Source: Latrodectus hesperus (taxonomy: Eukaryota; Arthropoda; Arachnida; Araneae; Theridiidae). Taken from it: DNA of 64,000 bases. The stretch spans positions 36,406,113 to 36,470,112 of the forward strand of contig CM075853.1 in NCBI GenBank assembly GCA_037975125.1, written 5' to 3'. A program made the position numbers and the translations under genes. The first letter of the stretch is position 1. The number at the start of each line of letters is the position of its first letter. Shown piece by piece: positions 25,541 through 40,100 of the stretch. The notes beneath the pieces were generated by a model. The model had not been told where the DNA came from, ran no database searches, and saw only the letters and a program-made list of their open reading frames with translations.

Positions 25541-25800
25541 ATGTTGTTGTTGTGTGTCGTGGCTTATCCTCTAAATGTCTGGCAAAGTCAGACAAGATCC
25601 ATCAGATCATTGACCTTGAAGAAATCGAGGACCAGAAGGGAGGGACGAGTAAATCTCCTCGCTGGAGAGTCCCAAACAGTCCAAGGTGTGTTGAGGAGAA
25701 GCCTGCTCAGTTTTACATTTAGAACAGACATCAAGCATTTTCTTGCCTTTGAGATCCGAGACACCCCTTAAGGCCGGTTGCTAATCTGGAAAAGACGGTA
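25541..25800 (-). mobile_element. 3' end of a non-LTR retrotransposon (LINE), 5'-truncated and frameshifted
   Basis: Read on the minus strand, this is the C-terminal coding end and short 3' UTR of a LINE-type polyprotein. A frame from about 25787 downward encodes a segment with Cys-Ser-Lys-Cys, eight residues, His, three residues, Cys (CX2CX8HX3C, about 25676-25726), the knuckle typical of the extreme C-terminus of RNase H-bearing non-LTR elements. The frame is then lost: between about 25636 and 25675 the continuation moves by +1, and LVLDFFKVNDLMDLV followed by TGA is read at 25635-25588. The UTR is only about 40 bp and ends in (CAA)n at 25542-25552. No RT or endonuclease domain is present. 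It is a dead fragment. Confidence 0.75.
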
Positions 25801-26976
25801 TAAAATTAACTTTATATCGTCATGTAATATGCACACACATATTCAAAATTATGCAATTATTATCTAAGTTTAGATGAATTCTATTAAAAGGAAAGTAGAA
25901 CGACCATAACATTTCCTTTCTAGTATAATTCATTTTTTCCGTAATCGAAAATTTGATAATGAGTGATATATTAAATGGAGTATACTTTAGTTATTTATCA
26001 GTCTTTTGTAAAGCTTACGTATTAATATTAATTTTTTGCGAATGTCAAATTTTAATCAAAATTGAATGTTAATATGTAGCATGTTAATTCTAAGAATATT
26101 AATCGAATATATTTATGGTGAATTTCTTTACTATATCTGTATATATTTATTTTGTATAAAGCATTAATTTAATAATAAATATTATATTTCGTTTTAGGTT
26201 ACATCTAAAAATGAAGTATAGGAAAACATCAGAGATACATTGTGTGTACTTTTTATCAAAGGTAATTTATTCATTAATTGCATAATATAGAATTTTTCAA
26301 AGTAAAAGTCTGCAAGCAACAAAATTTAAGTGTATAAAAATTTTCTGCAATGAAATATTTGATACAAATTGAGATGATTTATATATGTTTGAAAATTAAA
26401 ATTTTTATAGTAATATTTATACAAATCAATTTTTATTGGGGTTTTTTTTATTTTACATTCGCATGAGAAGATTGGTAAATTAACAAACCCTTAAAAAATG
26501 ACGCACTAAAAATATTAAGAAAAAGGAATTTTTTATTAAGTTAAAAATAGTATGTTATTACAATAAAAATTCTTTTGATCTTATAGCTGGTGAGTAAATT
26601 TTTTGATATAGATGTCTTTATGCATTTATAATATGATTATGTAATCAGTATATGAATATAAATATTAATATTGAAAATAATTTGTTGAGAAAATGTTTTA
26701 TTAAATGCAGTTAATTTTTAAATTATTATTTTTTAAGCTATTATTTTAAAATTTATTTAAATAATTACATTATGCCACAAAATTTTAAAATTCTTGCCTA
26801 CGAATGTACATATTTTCCCTATGTTTATTCGCACTACTTTTATAAAAAAGAAATTATGAAGTATAAATCCGAGTGAACCAATGTACTCGTATGCGTAAAA
26901 ACAGCAACCCCATTTACTATGTAAACATATTTGCATCTGTCAAACTGTCATTTTGGGGTTATTCCAATAATTTATT
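25801..26976. other. AT-rich sequence, no feature seen
   Basis: No gene, RNA or repeat is recognised in this very AT-rich interval. Confidence 0.6.
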
Positions 26977-27645
26977 TCAATACTTAAATGATATGCAGCC
27001 GTAGGAATACCCTTTTTCTCCAACTCTTTGCCTTTCTTCCTCAGACACTGCAAAGAATGCGACAGACGTTTTCAAGGTTCTTCTCCCTCCTCTCCCCAAA
27101 ATAAGGCTACATTCCCCTTGTGCTGTTCTGGAAGTGAAAGGGTTAAAGGGGGAGTAGAACACCCCCTCCCAACTGCTGTTGGAAACAGAAGGGTAACCGG
27201 CATTGGTACTTTTGGAGAAAGTAAAAAAATGCCGCCAATGGTGCTGTTCTTGTGAATAGTGCGGGTCTTGAATGCATGGTGCACCAGGTGGATCTTTTAT
27301 TCCTCTATTCCAGTCCCCCGCCCCCTTTTTATCCTTGGAACTGCCACAAAATGCATTGAAAGCGGTTTGTAGATGCTGCAGAAGGGGTGAGAGATAGACC
27401 TTTTCCAGGAGTGCTGTTACCCAGAAAGAAACAAACGATTCTGAAATGTTTTGAATATTTAGCATTCTACGCACATTTTGATAGACACTATTACTGAGGA
27501 AATTTTGAATTATTTTCGATTGATGAGATTTTGGATGAATGTATTGATTATTAAGTAAAAACATGTTGTCATTCTGTTTGATTACATTCGTCTCAAAAAA
27601 TAAATGAACCATCAAAACAAATACAATTATTTTTAAAAAAATCAT
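26977..27645 (-). CDS. Doubtful 222-codon ORF with a signal-like N-terminus
   Basis: This is the longest frame in the window outside the microsatellites, and it begins with ATG. The first 18 residues or so (MIFLKIIVFVLMVHLFF) are hydrophobic and look like a signal peptide or anchor. The rest has no domain I recognise. The composition changes midway: residues 1-80 come from AT-rich DNA, while residues 85-222 come from the GC-richer island at 26980-27420. Frames of 70 and 75 codons overlap the island in other phases. Cysteines are few and unpatterned. I consider chance plus island composition more likely than a gene, but a single-exon secreted protein is possible. Confidence 0.18.
   Translation of the reverse strand: MIFLKIIVFVLMVHLFFETNVIKQNDNMFLLNNQYIHPKSHQSKIIQNFLSNSVYQNVRRMLNIQNISESFVSFWVTALLEKVYLSPLLQHLQTAFNAFCGSSKDKKGAGDWNRGIKDPPGAPCIQDPHYSQEQHHWRHFFTFSKSTNAGYPSVSNSSWEGVFYSPFNPFTSRTAQGECSLILGRGGRRTLKTSVAFFAVSEEERQRVGEKGYSYGCISFKY
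26980..27420. other. GC-richer island
   Basis: This is one of the most GC-rich blocks, with purine-rich and C-rich strands (GGGGGAGTAGAACACCCCC near 27149, itself an imperfect inverted repeat). It underlies the C-terminal part of the doubtful ORF on the minus strand. I see no tRNA-like boxes and no similarity to the SINEs. Confidence 0.4.
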
Positions 27646-28646
<1,001 letters not shown>

Positions 28647-28859
28647 AATGTGACTGAAACCATAATTAACATTTGAAATTTGATTGAGAAAATAATGCAA
28701 CTGTTGTAATTTATCAATTGTAATTTTATAGCAAAAAAGAAAATTCATTTATATTTTACTTCAAAAACAATCAAAGCATTTCTAATGTAAGATTCAATCT
28801 ATATTTATTTTGATTTTAATTCCAATGAAAATATTCCTTGTAATATATGATGCCATTCA

Positions 28860-29140
28860 GAAAAGACATTCTTGATCAAATATGACACGAATAACCTCGT
28901 ATCTCCATTCAATATTTAAACGAAACGCGACAATATTTGCATGTTACTCAAATAATAATTTTTCAAACATAATCACATTATGCCATAAGTGTCTCCTAAT
29001 GACAAATTATCCGTCCGTTTCTTTTGTCATTAGTATAAAACGTGTTTATTATCACGTACTTACTGACGTGGATCGTCTGCAAGTCGAATCAAAATTCCAA
29101 ACGCGCGTGGAACGTCTATTAAAATGGCATAAGTAGATGG
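28860..29140. promoter_or_regulatory. Island with a perfect POU octamer
   Basis: A moderately GC-rich patch carries ATTTGCAT (reverse complement of ATGCAAAT) at 28935-28942, with CACGTACTTACTGACGTGG near 29053. An 84-codon ATG frame spans 28882-29136 and ends in TAG, but has no domain I recognise. Both a small exon and a non-coding regulatory element remain possible. Confidence 0.3.
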
Positions 29141-29879
29141 CAAAAATACTTAAATAGAATGAATATCAAATTCTATTTTTGACTGCTGTATTTAATAGCT
29201 GCTTCTTTTAATTTTCCTTTTTGTTTTGATTTTAATCTTTGGTGCATTTGGTAAGTTAAGAGTAGCAGTCAGGTGCAAGAAAAAATTTAAATGCTTTGAT
29301 TTTATGTCAAATGTCTTTAAGAAAATTTAGCAGTTTCTAAAGATTAACAATAAATTTTATTCAAATACTCACATTATGAAATTTCAATACAATTTTTTAG
29401 AAAAGAAAATATTCGTTTAACTTATATTGATCATTATACACATTGAGATTTTATGTTCATAAATAAATTATGATAATATGGATCATATTTAACATCGAAA
29501 AGTAGTCTTTTTTTTAATTCTAATGTTGTTTTCTTTTACTTTAGTAAAAATTCGTCTTGATTTTTATCATTGAATTTAAAACTAAAATCAATCACAACTT
29601 ATTTATAACTATTCAGTATCTACAATTCAATATATTATCCATTTTTTGAAACGGAAGATAATTTATATAGATTTTTTATCGCATTGTGTATCAAAATTTC
29701 TGATATATTATATATAATTATGATTTATATTTCCAATATGACGGTTTTCATTATCAAAGGCTTTTTGTAAATGGCAATGGTACTTTTATTTTGCTCATTA
29801 AACAAATACACAGTCGCGAAACTTAGGAAATGTTATCGAAACTCATATTGCTTAAGAGATAGGATTTCTTAGAAATATT
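29141..29879. other. AT-rich sequence, no feature seen
   Basis: No recognisable feature. Confidence 0.6.
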
Positions 29880-30420
29880 GCTCGTGAGATGAGTCCTCGG
29901 AATTTGGCGCGTGTATCAGTCCCATAATGTAAATACCAAACACCCTGTATCAAAGAATATCTCCCCCCTTCCTGTTTACTTTGCCTGGGTACATAAATCT
30001 ATCTGTTATTCTGGAATAAATCAGATCAAGTCCTTCAATTATTTGGAACTTTATCCATTGCCAGCATCTCCCCATTTTGCTTATCATACCGTTTCCTCTC
30101 CGTCCTCTGCTTGTACCGATATGTTCCTTACCGCAAGGAGATATCTTTTCCCTTATCGGGATCGCCTGGTTCTTGTCATTGTGGAAAAATTCTTGGGTTC
30201 GCACTTCTCGCCGACATCGCAGATTTTTTTTTTTTGTTCACTATTTCTCTGTTCCACGAAAAGAGTATTTATTGCCAAAGAGATATATTCCTCGCCAGGT
30301 GCTACTTCTCGGTGATGTCGGTTACTTTCTCCCTTTGGCACTGCTAATTGATACTGGTCTATACCATAAATGGTTTCATTTTCGACGCCCTCAAGACTTT
30401 ACCAGCAGTTAGATTTCAAA
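29880..30420. other. GC-richer non-coding island
   Basis: This 540-bp block carries five overlapping frames of 62 to 134 codons on both strands. The longest opens on GTG rather than ATG, and none shows a known domain. The pattern fits stop-poor base composition. GATA-like CTTATC words occur near 30079 and 30151, and a SOX-like ATTGTG near 30178. Confidence 0.4.
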
Positions 30421-33289
<2,869 letters not shown>

Positions 33290-33495
33290 TTAGTTGGCCT
33301 GGTTGAGACGCTCTTGTTACTGGAAAAGAAGCGGATTCTGTACCCAATTAATTGAAGATCCATTGTATTTACTAATACTTTCTGGAACACATAAAATAAG
33401 TCGTGGTCACAATGCTGTCTTCCAAACGGAATGACATCTTTGGGATGATCTGTGGTTCTAAATTACGAGGATTACCCAACAGTTCTAGGAGTTAC
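33290..33495 (+). mobile_element. Degraded SINE family C remnant
   Basis: TAGTTGGCCTGGTTGAGACGC resembles the family C A-box region. It is followed, in the right order, by TTGAAGATCCATTGT, AGTCGTGGTCACAATG, GTCTTCCAAACGGAATGAC and CTTTGGGATGATC, then AATTACGAGGATTACCC. These align with the copies at 13340-13626 and 17682-17977. The B box is lost. It is the most diverged recognisable copy. Confidence 0.6.
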
Positions 33496-35079
33496 TTTGG
33501 CACATCCATTGGGTAGCGTACTATATATGATGCTGTGCATTCTTCTCTGTATAATGCCGAAAAATGAAATAATCCAACTGGTTGTATTTTAGGGGAAAAA
33601 AGGCAAGAAAGAAAGAAAATATTAATATGTTGCACCTTCCGGGATAATTTATCATTGAGTATGTACTGAAAATCCATATTTAAGTAAGGAAACCGTGGAA
33701 AAGCCTAATCAATCACGTTTCTTTCTCAATACAAAGCAACACCCAATTCTTTCTTTACGACAGTGTGATAATTGAACTTCATATCTTTCCCTTCAAAGAC
33801 GGTAGTTTATCCCTCAATTACAGTGAACCTGGAATACATAAATAAAAACAATTATTCAATTTCTCTCTCTCTCTCAGGGTTTCTTACAACAAAAAGTTTT
33901 TGCTTTAAAAAGTAACAACCATTCCACGAAGACTACAGAAACTTCAAATATAAATATGAATAGTCATTTAGTGAACTACTGTTATTTCAAAAACTTATTC
34001 TATAAGCTTTTGTCAATACATCACATCATTTAAATTTATTGAAACATCGAGATTTGCTTTGAATTTCAAAATATGGATTTACTTTTTATATTTATTTAAG
34101 TTCTTAATAATAAATATTTCAAAACTTAGTTACCAGTAAAATGACATTAATTCTATTAAGTTATTCATTCAGTAATTAGTCGTAGTAATAATAAATTTTC
34201 TCAATTTATAAACTTAATCTACATGACAAAGTAATAGTGATATTAAGTAGGAATAGTATTTGCTGCGTTATTTAATCTTAAACTAATAATGCAAGCAAAC
34301 ATAATTGCCTTATATGCTTTTAAAAATTGCCTGAAATTAGATTCTTAATATATAATGGGAAAACATTTACTCATTTCTATTAAGCCCGTAAAGATACATT
34401 GTTGCAAAATCCTGTATAAGAGTGAAACTCATTTAAAATATTTAATTAGAGAAGTGAATTGCTTAATTAAAAGTAACAAATTACAGAGGAAATTTACGAT
34501 AGAGTGTTTCAATTATTCCGAACAAAATAATCTTAAGGTTATATTGTTCTGAATATCATTAACGTATACTATAAACTGAAAATATATTAAAGATAAATAA
34601 TAAATGGCAATGACAGGACATGAAAATATTCTAAAATATTAAAATATAATATTTGATGACGAAAATACTATATTTATGAAAAGAATTTATGTTATTAATA
34701 ATGAAGTTCTCATCATTTTTAGATCTTTTTTTAATCACATTTTATCAAAAAGAGTCAATTATTTGGCAGAATTTTAACTTCCATTTTTTTAAATTCTTCA
34801 TATTTTGCATTTATAAATATGGGATTTTTTTTAAGATATACACGTTAAAACTGTAGCTGAATAAGATACGTTACAATAATTATTTCTGGGAATTCAACAA
34901 AATGCTCGAGAACATTTACTTTCAAATATATCTACATTTCCAATTGAATTCGGAATAATATTACATAATTATATAGTTTGTACAATATTATGTCATATTT
35001 TACAGACTATCTTCAAATATATTGTTTCCAAATGAGCGCTGTAAAATGTAATTTAGATCCGAAATCTACACAATGTTTG
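33496..35079. other. AT-rich sequence with a short (TC)n tract
   Basis: A (TC)7 tract lies at 33862-33875. Otherwise this is AT-rich with no recognised gene; the 61- and 65-codon frames are at chance level. Confidence 0.55.
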
Positions 35080-35225
35080 AAAGCAATGGTTTGAGGTCCT
35101 TAACTACTCCCTCAGGGGCCGTATAAAATGTTTTTGTACCTCTTTGTAGCTCTTATGAGAATTGGGAACGCCCACGCCACCTCCAACTTTTTATGATGGC
35201 ATTTTAGTTTCCTTCGGCTTCAAAA
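35080..35225. promoter_or_regulatory. Small island with a perfect EGR site
   Basis: This short GC-richer patch contains CGCCCACGC at 35169-35177, the exact reverse complement of the nine-base EGR/Zif268 consensus GCGTGGGCG. CGCCACCTCC follows directly. No frame of note. The motif is seen, and the function is inferred. Confidence 0.35.
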
Positions 35226-35734
35226 CAATTCATGAATGTTACAAAACTTATAAATGCATTTCATTACAAAAATGCTGTTAATAATTAAATGAATTGACTT
35301 TTGGTAATGAATGCTATGTATCATTTATATTACAAAAAAAATTCAGCTAGGAAATATTAGACTTCTTAAATATTATCATTTGAAATGCTATTTTTACATT
35401 TTAATTATGAGGTAATGATGGAAATTAAAAAAAAACTAGTTTTCAAATTCTGAATTTGATATTGTATTCACATTTGAGCCATTAACACAAAAGATTATTT
35501 GTTCATTCATTTTGTGGATTTAGTGTATTTTGTTAGTATTTTCTATAATATTGGTTTCCTGTGTTAATTTATTTTTCAAAGTTTCTGAAAATTTGATTAA
35601 AAATTCAATAAATGTAATTGTGTTGATATCATTGTTTTTACATCTTTACCATTACTGAATGTTTTTCTTTTGATATGATTAGAATATATTCTTGTCACCG
35701 CATTTTAAAGTCTAAAATTAAATTTTGTGGTGTG
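35226..35734. other. AT-rich sequence, no feature seen
   Basis: No recognisable feature. Confidence 0.6.
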
Positions 35735-35998
35735 ACACTCCATGTGGGCCAAGACCTACAATACTCATCCATCTCTGTTTTCTTGAGTGAGGGGCCCTGG
35801 TGTGCGAAGCATATGTCCCGGTTAGGTGGTTAACCTAATGCCAAACCCCTGGTGTTTAGTCCCCAAGCATGCTTGGTATTCAGTTTATCGACCCACTGAA
35901 GGGATGAAAGACTGAGTCGACCTAGCCCAACCTGAGGATCGAACTTAAGACCTGTACTTGGTAGTGTGAAACGCTACCACTAAGCCACCGGGCATCCC
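35735..35998 (-). mobile_element. tRNA-derived SINE, family A (near full length)
   Basis: Read on the minus strand from 35998: ATGCCCGGTGGCTTAGTGGT gives a strong A box (TGGCTTAGTGGTAG at 35987-35974). This is followed about 30 bp later by a B box (AGTTCGATCCT at 35945-35935). The tRNA-like head is about 70 bp. The body then contains GTCGACTCAGTCTTTCATCC, CCAAGCATGCTTGGGG and GGGACATATGCTTCGCACACC, shared with 972-1161. No clear A-rich or (CAA)n tail is visible at 35735. Confidence 0.88.
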
Positions 35999-37289
35999 TC
36001 ACATTATTACCAATGGGAATTTCCTATAACTGTTTTGCGGATTTTGTAATGTTTGTATAGTATTTCAACTGATTTGCCATGATTCCCTCCCTGACAACGC
36101 TTTGATACACTAAATTTTGTTACTTATCCAAATTTTAATAACTCGATTTTTTTGTTATTATCATGCATGATGCTGTTATATGATCATTTCTGTGCCACGA
36201 TTTTTGGTAGTCCTATGTTTTGGCTTCGGATGTGACAATTGAATATTTGGGCAGCATTCCAGATGCATTGAACTTAATCTTTTTGTGTCTTTACCAAAAC
36301 ATACTTTATTATTCAGCCTCACTGTATATCATTATATTTTAGGCTTTGATTTTAAAATCTTGAATTTTCTGTCAATATTTTGTTTGATGTTTAAGAATTA
36401 TTTTCCTAATATAATCTTGTATGTTAAATTTAACCATAAAATAAGCAAATTTTCATGCAATATTCTGAAATCATTCTTTTAAATTGCCATCCTAATATCT
36501 TAATTTTGTGTTTATACCATCATCAATATTTTATCATTTTTCATTCTCATTTAACATCATTATTCATTCTATTTGAGCAGCTTGAATTTTCTTTTCTAGA
36601 TGTTAATGTATGAATAACCTAAATACGGAGTCATTATTTACTTAAGTCTTAGGTTATTCAACATCTTGAATTTTTGTCTCATCATTCTATAATTCTTCAA
36701 AACAATAAAACCTTACAGAAATAATTTTCATGCCCTCAATTTTAAACCATACAAATTTTGGCTCTCATTTTACTCGTATCGAAAACTTTTTATGTAATAT
36801 TTATCCTTTTGCCACATTCCTTTTTCAAATTTTTATATATATATAAATATTTCTGAATTTCATGCATAATGATCATATTATAGAATATTTTTAAAAAATA
36901 TTAAAAATCCAGAACATTTATAAAATTTTTTTATTATAATAATTTTCATAAAATTTGAAATAGATATCAATAATTTAGATAGATTCTATTTTGCAAAACT
37001 TCTTTGTCTACATAAAACAAAATTCGCTTCACTATTATCAGCTCTATATACTCTCTCTCTCTCTCTTGAGCTCTTAAAATTATATAAATAACCCCCGACC
37101 TTTTTTTTCAACTATATATCACATACTTTCAACACAATGCCCCATTTCTTTCATTATGAGGAAAAGTGGACCAATTGGGTTAATATGGCAACATAACACA
37201 AGTGGACCACCTCATATATTACAAGGTTAAAAAAAACATTAAAGAAACTGTTCAGAAAAAAATATGATATAATAAATGATATTTATATG
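35999..37289. other. AT-rich sequence with a short (TC)n tract
   Basis: A (CT)8 tract lies at 37051-37066. The rest is AT-rich with no recognised gene or repeat. Confidence 0.55.
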
Positions 37290-37680
37290 ATCAGGGTGAA
37301 ATTTGCCAGATGATTCAGTTTTGATCAAATGAGGAATAAGAGAGGTGACGTAATCGAGTCTTCCGTCCTCATAAGTGGAACAAAAAGAGGACACAATGGC
37401 AAAATGAAAGGGAAAAAAGTTTCCCGAAAAGTTATTATTCGAGGGGAGAGTGAATTTCCTGTTTTGCCTTTTCACCCCTGAAAATGTGGGTCAGAAAATG
37501 GAGAACAAGGTGAAAGTTTTCGGAAGAGGGATCACTTTTGGAACGGCGCCAACAGCACCTCTTTCATAAATTACTCGATCCTTTTTCATTTCTCCCGACC
37601 ACCCCCCGGCCCCATTACAATGCAGACTTTTCTCAAACATATGGAAAAAGAAGAATTGTTCTCTATTTAATTTCCCTCGA
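37290..37680. other. GC-richer non-coding island
   Basis: This island is purine-rich on its left and C-rich on its right (CCCGACCACCCCCCGGCCCC near 37597). It contains GGCGCC near 37543 and CCATTACAATG near 37612. Frames of 62 and 78 codons are without recognised domains. Confidence 0.35.
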
Positions 37681-38976
37681 AATAAATAAGTATATTATAC
37701 TCCAGTATGAATTTTTCATGATTTAGCCAAATAAAGTTATATATTGATAAATAAAACCGAAATTTAAAAATGGTAGTTTCAAAAATGATGGTTTTTCTCA
37801 ACATAAAACAGAAGTAAAATAGTTCGTTTTAATAAAATTACATTTTGTTGAACTAAAACAAATATAATTCTTTTAAACTTTTGTAACTGCTTATTTCCTT
37901 TTTATTTATTTATTTTTTAGATATAGGCATTAAACTAATATAAATAGGTTTCCTAATGATAGTTTCCTACCACGTCTTAAGTTATGACTGGAATAAGATT
38001 ATTTGTATTTTCTTATTTTAAACCCATTTCTCAGAGGGGAAAATTTTAAATTATTTCACAACAAAAGAAATCAGAAAAACAAACATTTACTAGGTGCACA
38101 CAAATGGCTTTTATTTATTCTAAACATCAAATTAACACTTAATACCAATAAATAAAAAATAATTCGATTTTTCTCAAAGATTTATACTTGATTTTACTTA
38201 TATGACTTGTACCTGAGCCTTATATATCTATATAAACTTTCATTTAAAAATTTATAACTTGCATAAAAATAATGATTTCAGTTCACAACATGCCTTTATT
38301 ATATTTAAAATATTAGAAAATAAATTTATTGTTGAATTTGATATAAAGATACTAAAAGCTTGTAGAAAAAAATTCGAAAATAGCATATTTGTTTATAAAT
38401 TCATTTTAATCCTTTTGGAACAAATTAAAAAATACTCATTGGAATAATTTTATATGAATCATAAAAAATTTAGCAATATGAACATTGTAATTTGAATTAG
38501 AGTTTAAAAATTTATAATAAAGTGAAAAATTTAAATTTCAAACAATAAGGACAATTATAAAGAATGTCTTTGAAAGATAAAATACTTTTGAAAATAATAA
38601 TGTCAATATCAATGCATTGATAGTTTAGAATAGCTTACTTTTTACTTCCGTAGTATTTTAAATTTTTGGTACAGTATTCGATTTTGTGAATAAAAGCAAA
38701 TTCTTTTATGAATATGTGTGATAAAATCTGATTATTAAAGCTTTTATTTTATTCAAGAACTAGCATTCTATTTTGTATGTTATTTCATTAAAATTACATC
38801 AAATTTCGGACTTCATTTAGATATACTTTGTAATTTATGATATCATTTTTGATTCAAAAAATGAATAAGTTTTTACTAACAAAACTGTAAATAAATTTAT
38901 GTATCCAAACATTCTTACTGAAATTTTATTGAAATACGTAGAAATTAAAGCAACAAATATACTATAATTAGAGTCG
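37681..38976. other. AT-rich sequence, no feature seen
   Basis: No recognisable feature. Confidence 0.6.
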
Positions 38977-39272
38977 ACCAACTTGTCTAGTGGTCTACGG
39001 CTAAGGAGATTCTGGGTTCGAATCCCGGTTCGGGCATGGATGTACTTTCTCTCTCTATCTATCCTGTCTTTATCCTTTTCTTGTATGAATGAGGTGTGAT
39101 TAGTTGCCTACCCTATAAACGGGTACCTATGGCATGTGTGTAGAGCAAAGTCATACTTTCACCTTCAAGGTACTCTGATTAAAAAACGAAAGACACTCCC
39201 AATCGACTTAATTCGCATAGCACAGTGAGCTTGGCTTGTCCAAGTGTCATTAGTAAACAACAACAACATATA
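38977..39272 (+). mobile_element. tRNA-derived SINE, family B (full length)
   Basis: This is the best-preserved SINE here. The head carries an A-box-like TTGTCTAGTGGTCTA (about 38983-38997) and a perfect palindromic B box, GGGTTCGAATCCC, at 39014-39026. The body (CATGGATGTACTTTCTCTC, GTTGCCTACCCTATAAACGG, CTATGGCATGTGTGTA) matches the copy at 2291-2564. From 39142 on, the 3' part instead matches the 3' part of the SINE at 60412-60795. It ends in (AAC)n at about 39256-39268. Total length is about 295 bp. Confidence 0.92.
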
Positions 39273-39699
39273 ATTAGCAATAAATTAAATATCAACATAT
39301 GCAGTTAACAGAGAACTATTTATTACTTTAAACATGGATCAGAAATTCTAAAATTTATGTAACACATTTCAATATTTGACTATATAGCCACAGGCAATTT
39401 CCTGGTGAAAATATTATCAAGTAATTTTGCGATGAGCAAGGAAAAGTAAAAGATAATAAAAGTATAAACTAAATAAAATATTGTTTATTACTTAAAAAAA
39501 GATGTCAAGTAAGGCACATATTTTTTGTACAGAATAAATGAGTGCTTTCATTTTATCTTGAAACCAAAACACTTATTTATTCTATGCCATCCCGTTTCTG
39601 GCAACGAAAACTTTTGACCTTATTTTATCTATGTATTTATAAGTGTATATAAAAAGAGAGTAAATAATCAATAGTAAATATAAGTAAATACACATTTCA
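39273..39699. other. AT-rich sequence, no feature seen
   Basis: No recognisable feature. Confidence 0.6.
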
Positions 39700-40100
39700 G
39701 TGAATCGTTTCCCGCGCAACAAACGGTACAATTTTTTTTTCTTCCGAATAAAGAAGCGAAAACCAAAAATTTCTTTGAATAGAGTAAATAACTAAAAAAA
39801 ATATATGAAACACACATTTCTAAAGAGCTTTTTTTGGTCTGCGTTTTATATCCCATTTTAAAGGGAAAAAGAAAGTTTGCGAATGATTCTGTATGAATGA
39901 AGCCATGCCGCCAGAACAGGTTCTTTCTTTCACACGACTTGCCACTGACCTGAAAACGAAAGGGTTTCTCCTGCCTCTCAGACACCAGAGATCAAATATT
40001 CACCCACATTGGAGACCTATTGGATGTGTACTCCACTCTCACAACGTAGGAGTCATTCACCTCTCTGCCCAAAGGGTCTTAAAATATTCTTACTAATACC
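39700..40100. other. GC-richer non-coding island
   Basis: The GC rise is strongest at 39890-40085, with the near-palindrome AGAACAGGTTCT near 39912. A 105-codon minus-strand frame and a 67-codon plus-strand frame overlap here. Neither has a recognisable domain. Confidence 0.35.

Noticed and set aside
25541..25771. 76-codon plus-strand frame
   Set aside because: It is antisense to the LINE fragment; the recognisable coding is on the minus strand.
29911..30315. 134-codon plus-strand frame
   Set aside because: It opens on GTG, overlaps four other frames in other phases and strands, and shows no known domain; island composition explains it.
39014..39026. Functional tRNA gene at the perfect B box
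   Set aside because: The sequence continues into a SINE body shared with 2291-2564, and no tRNA 3' acceptor half follows.
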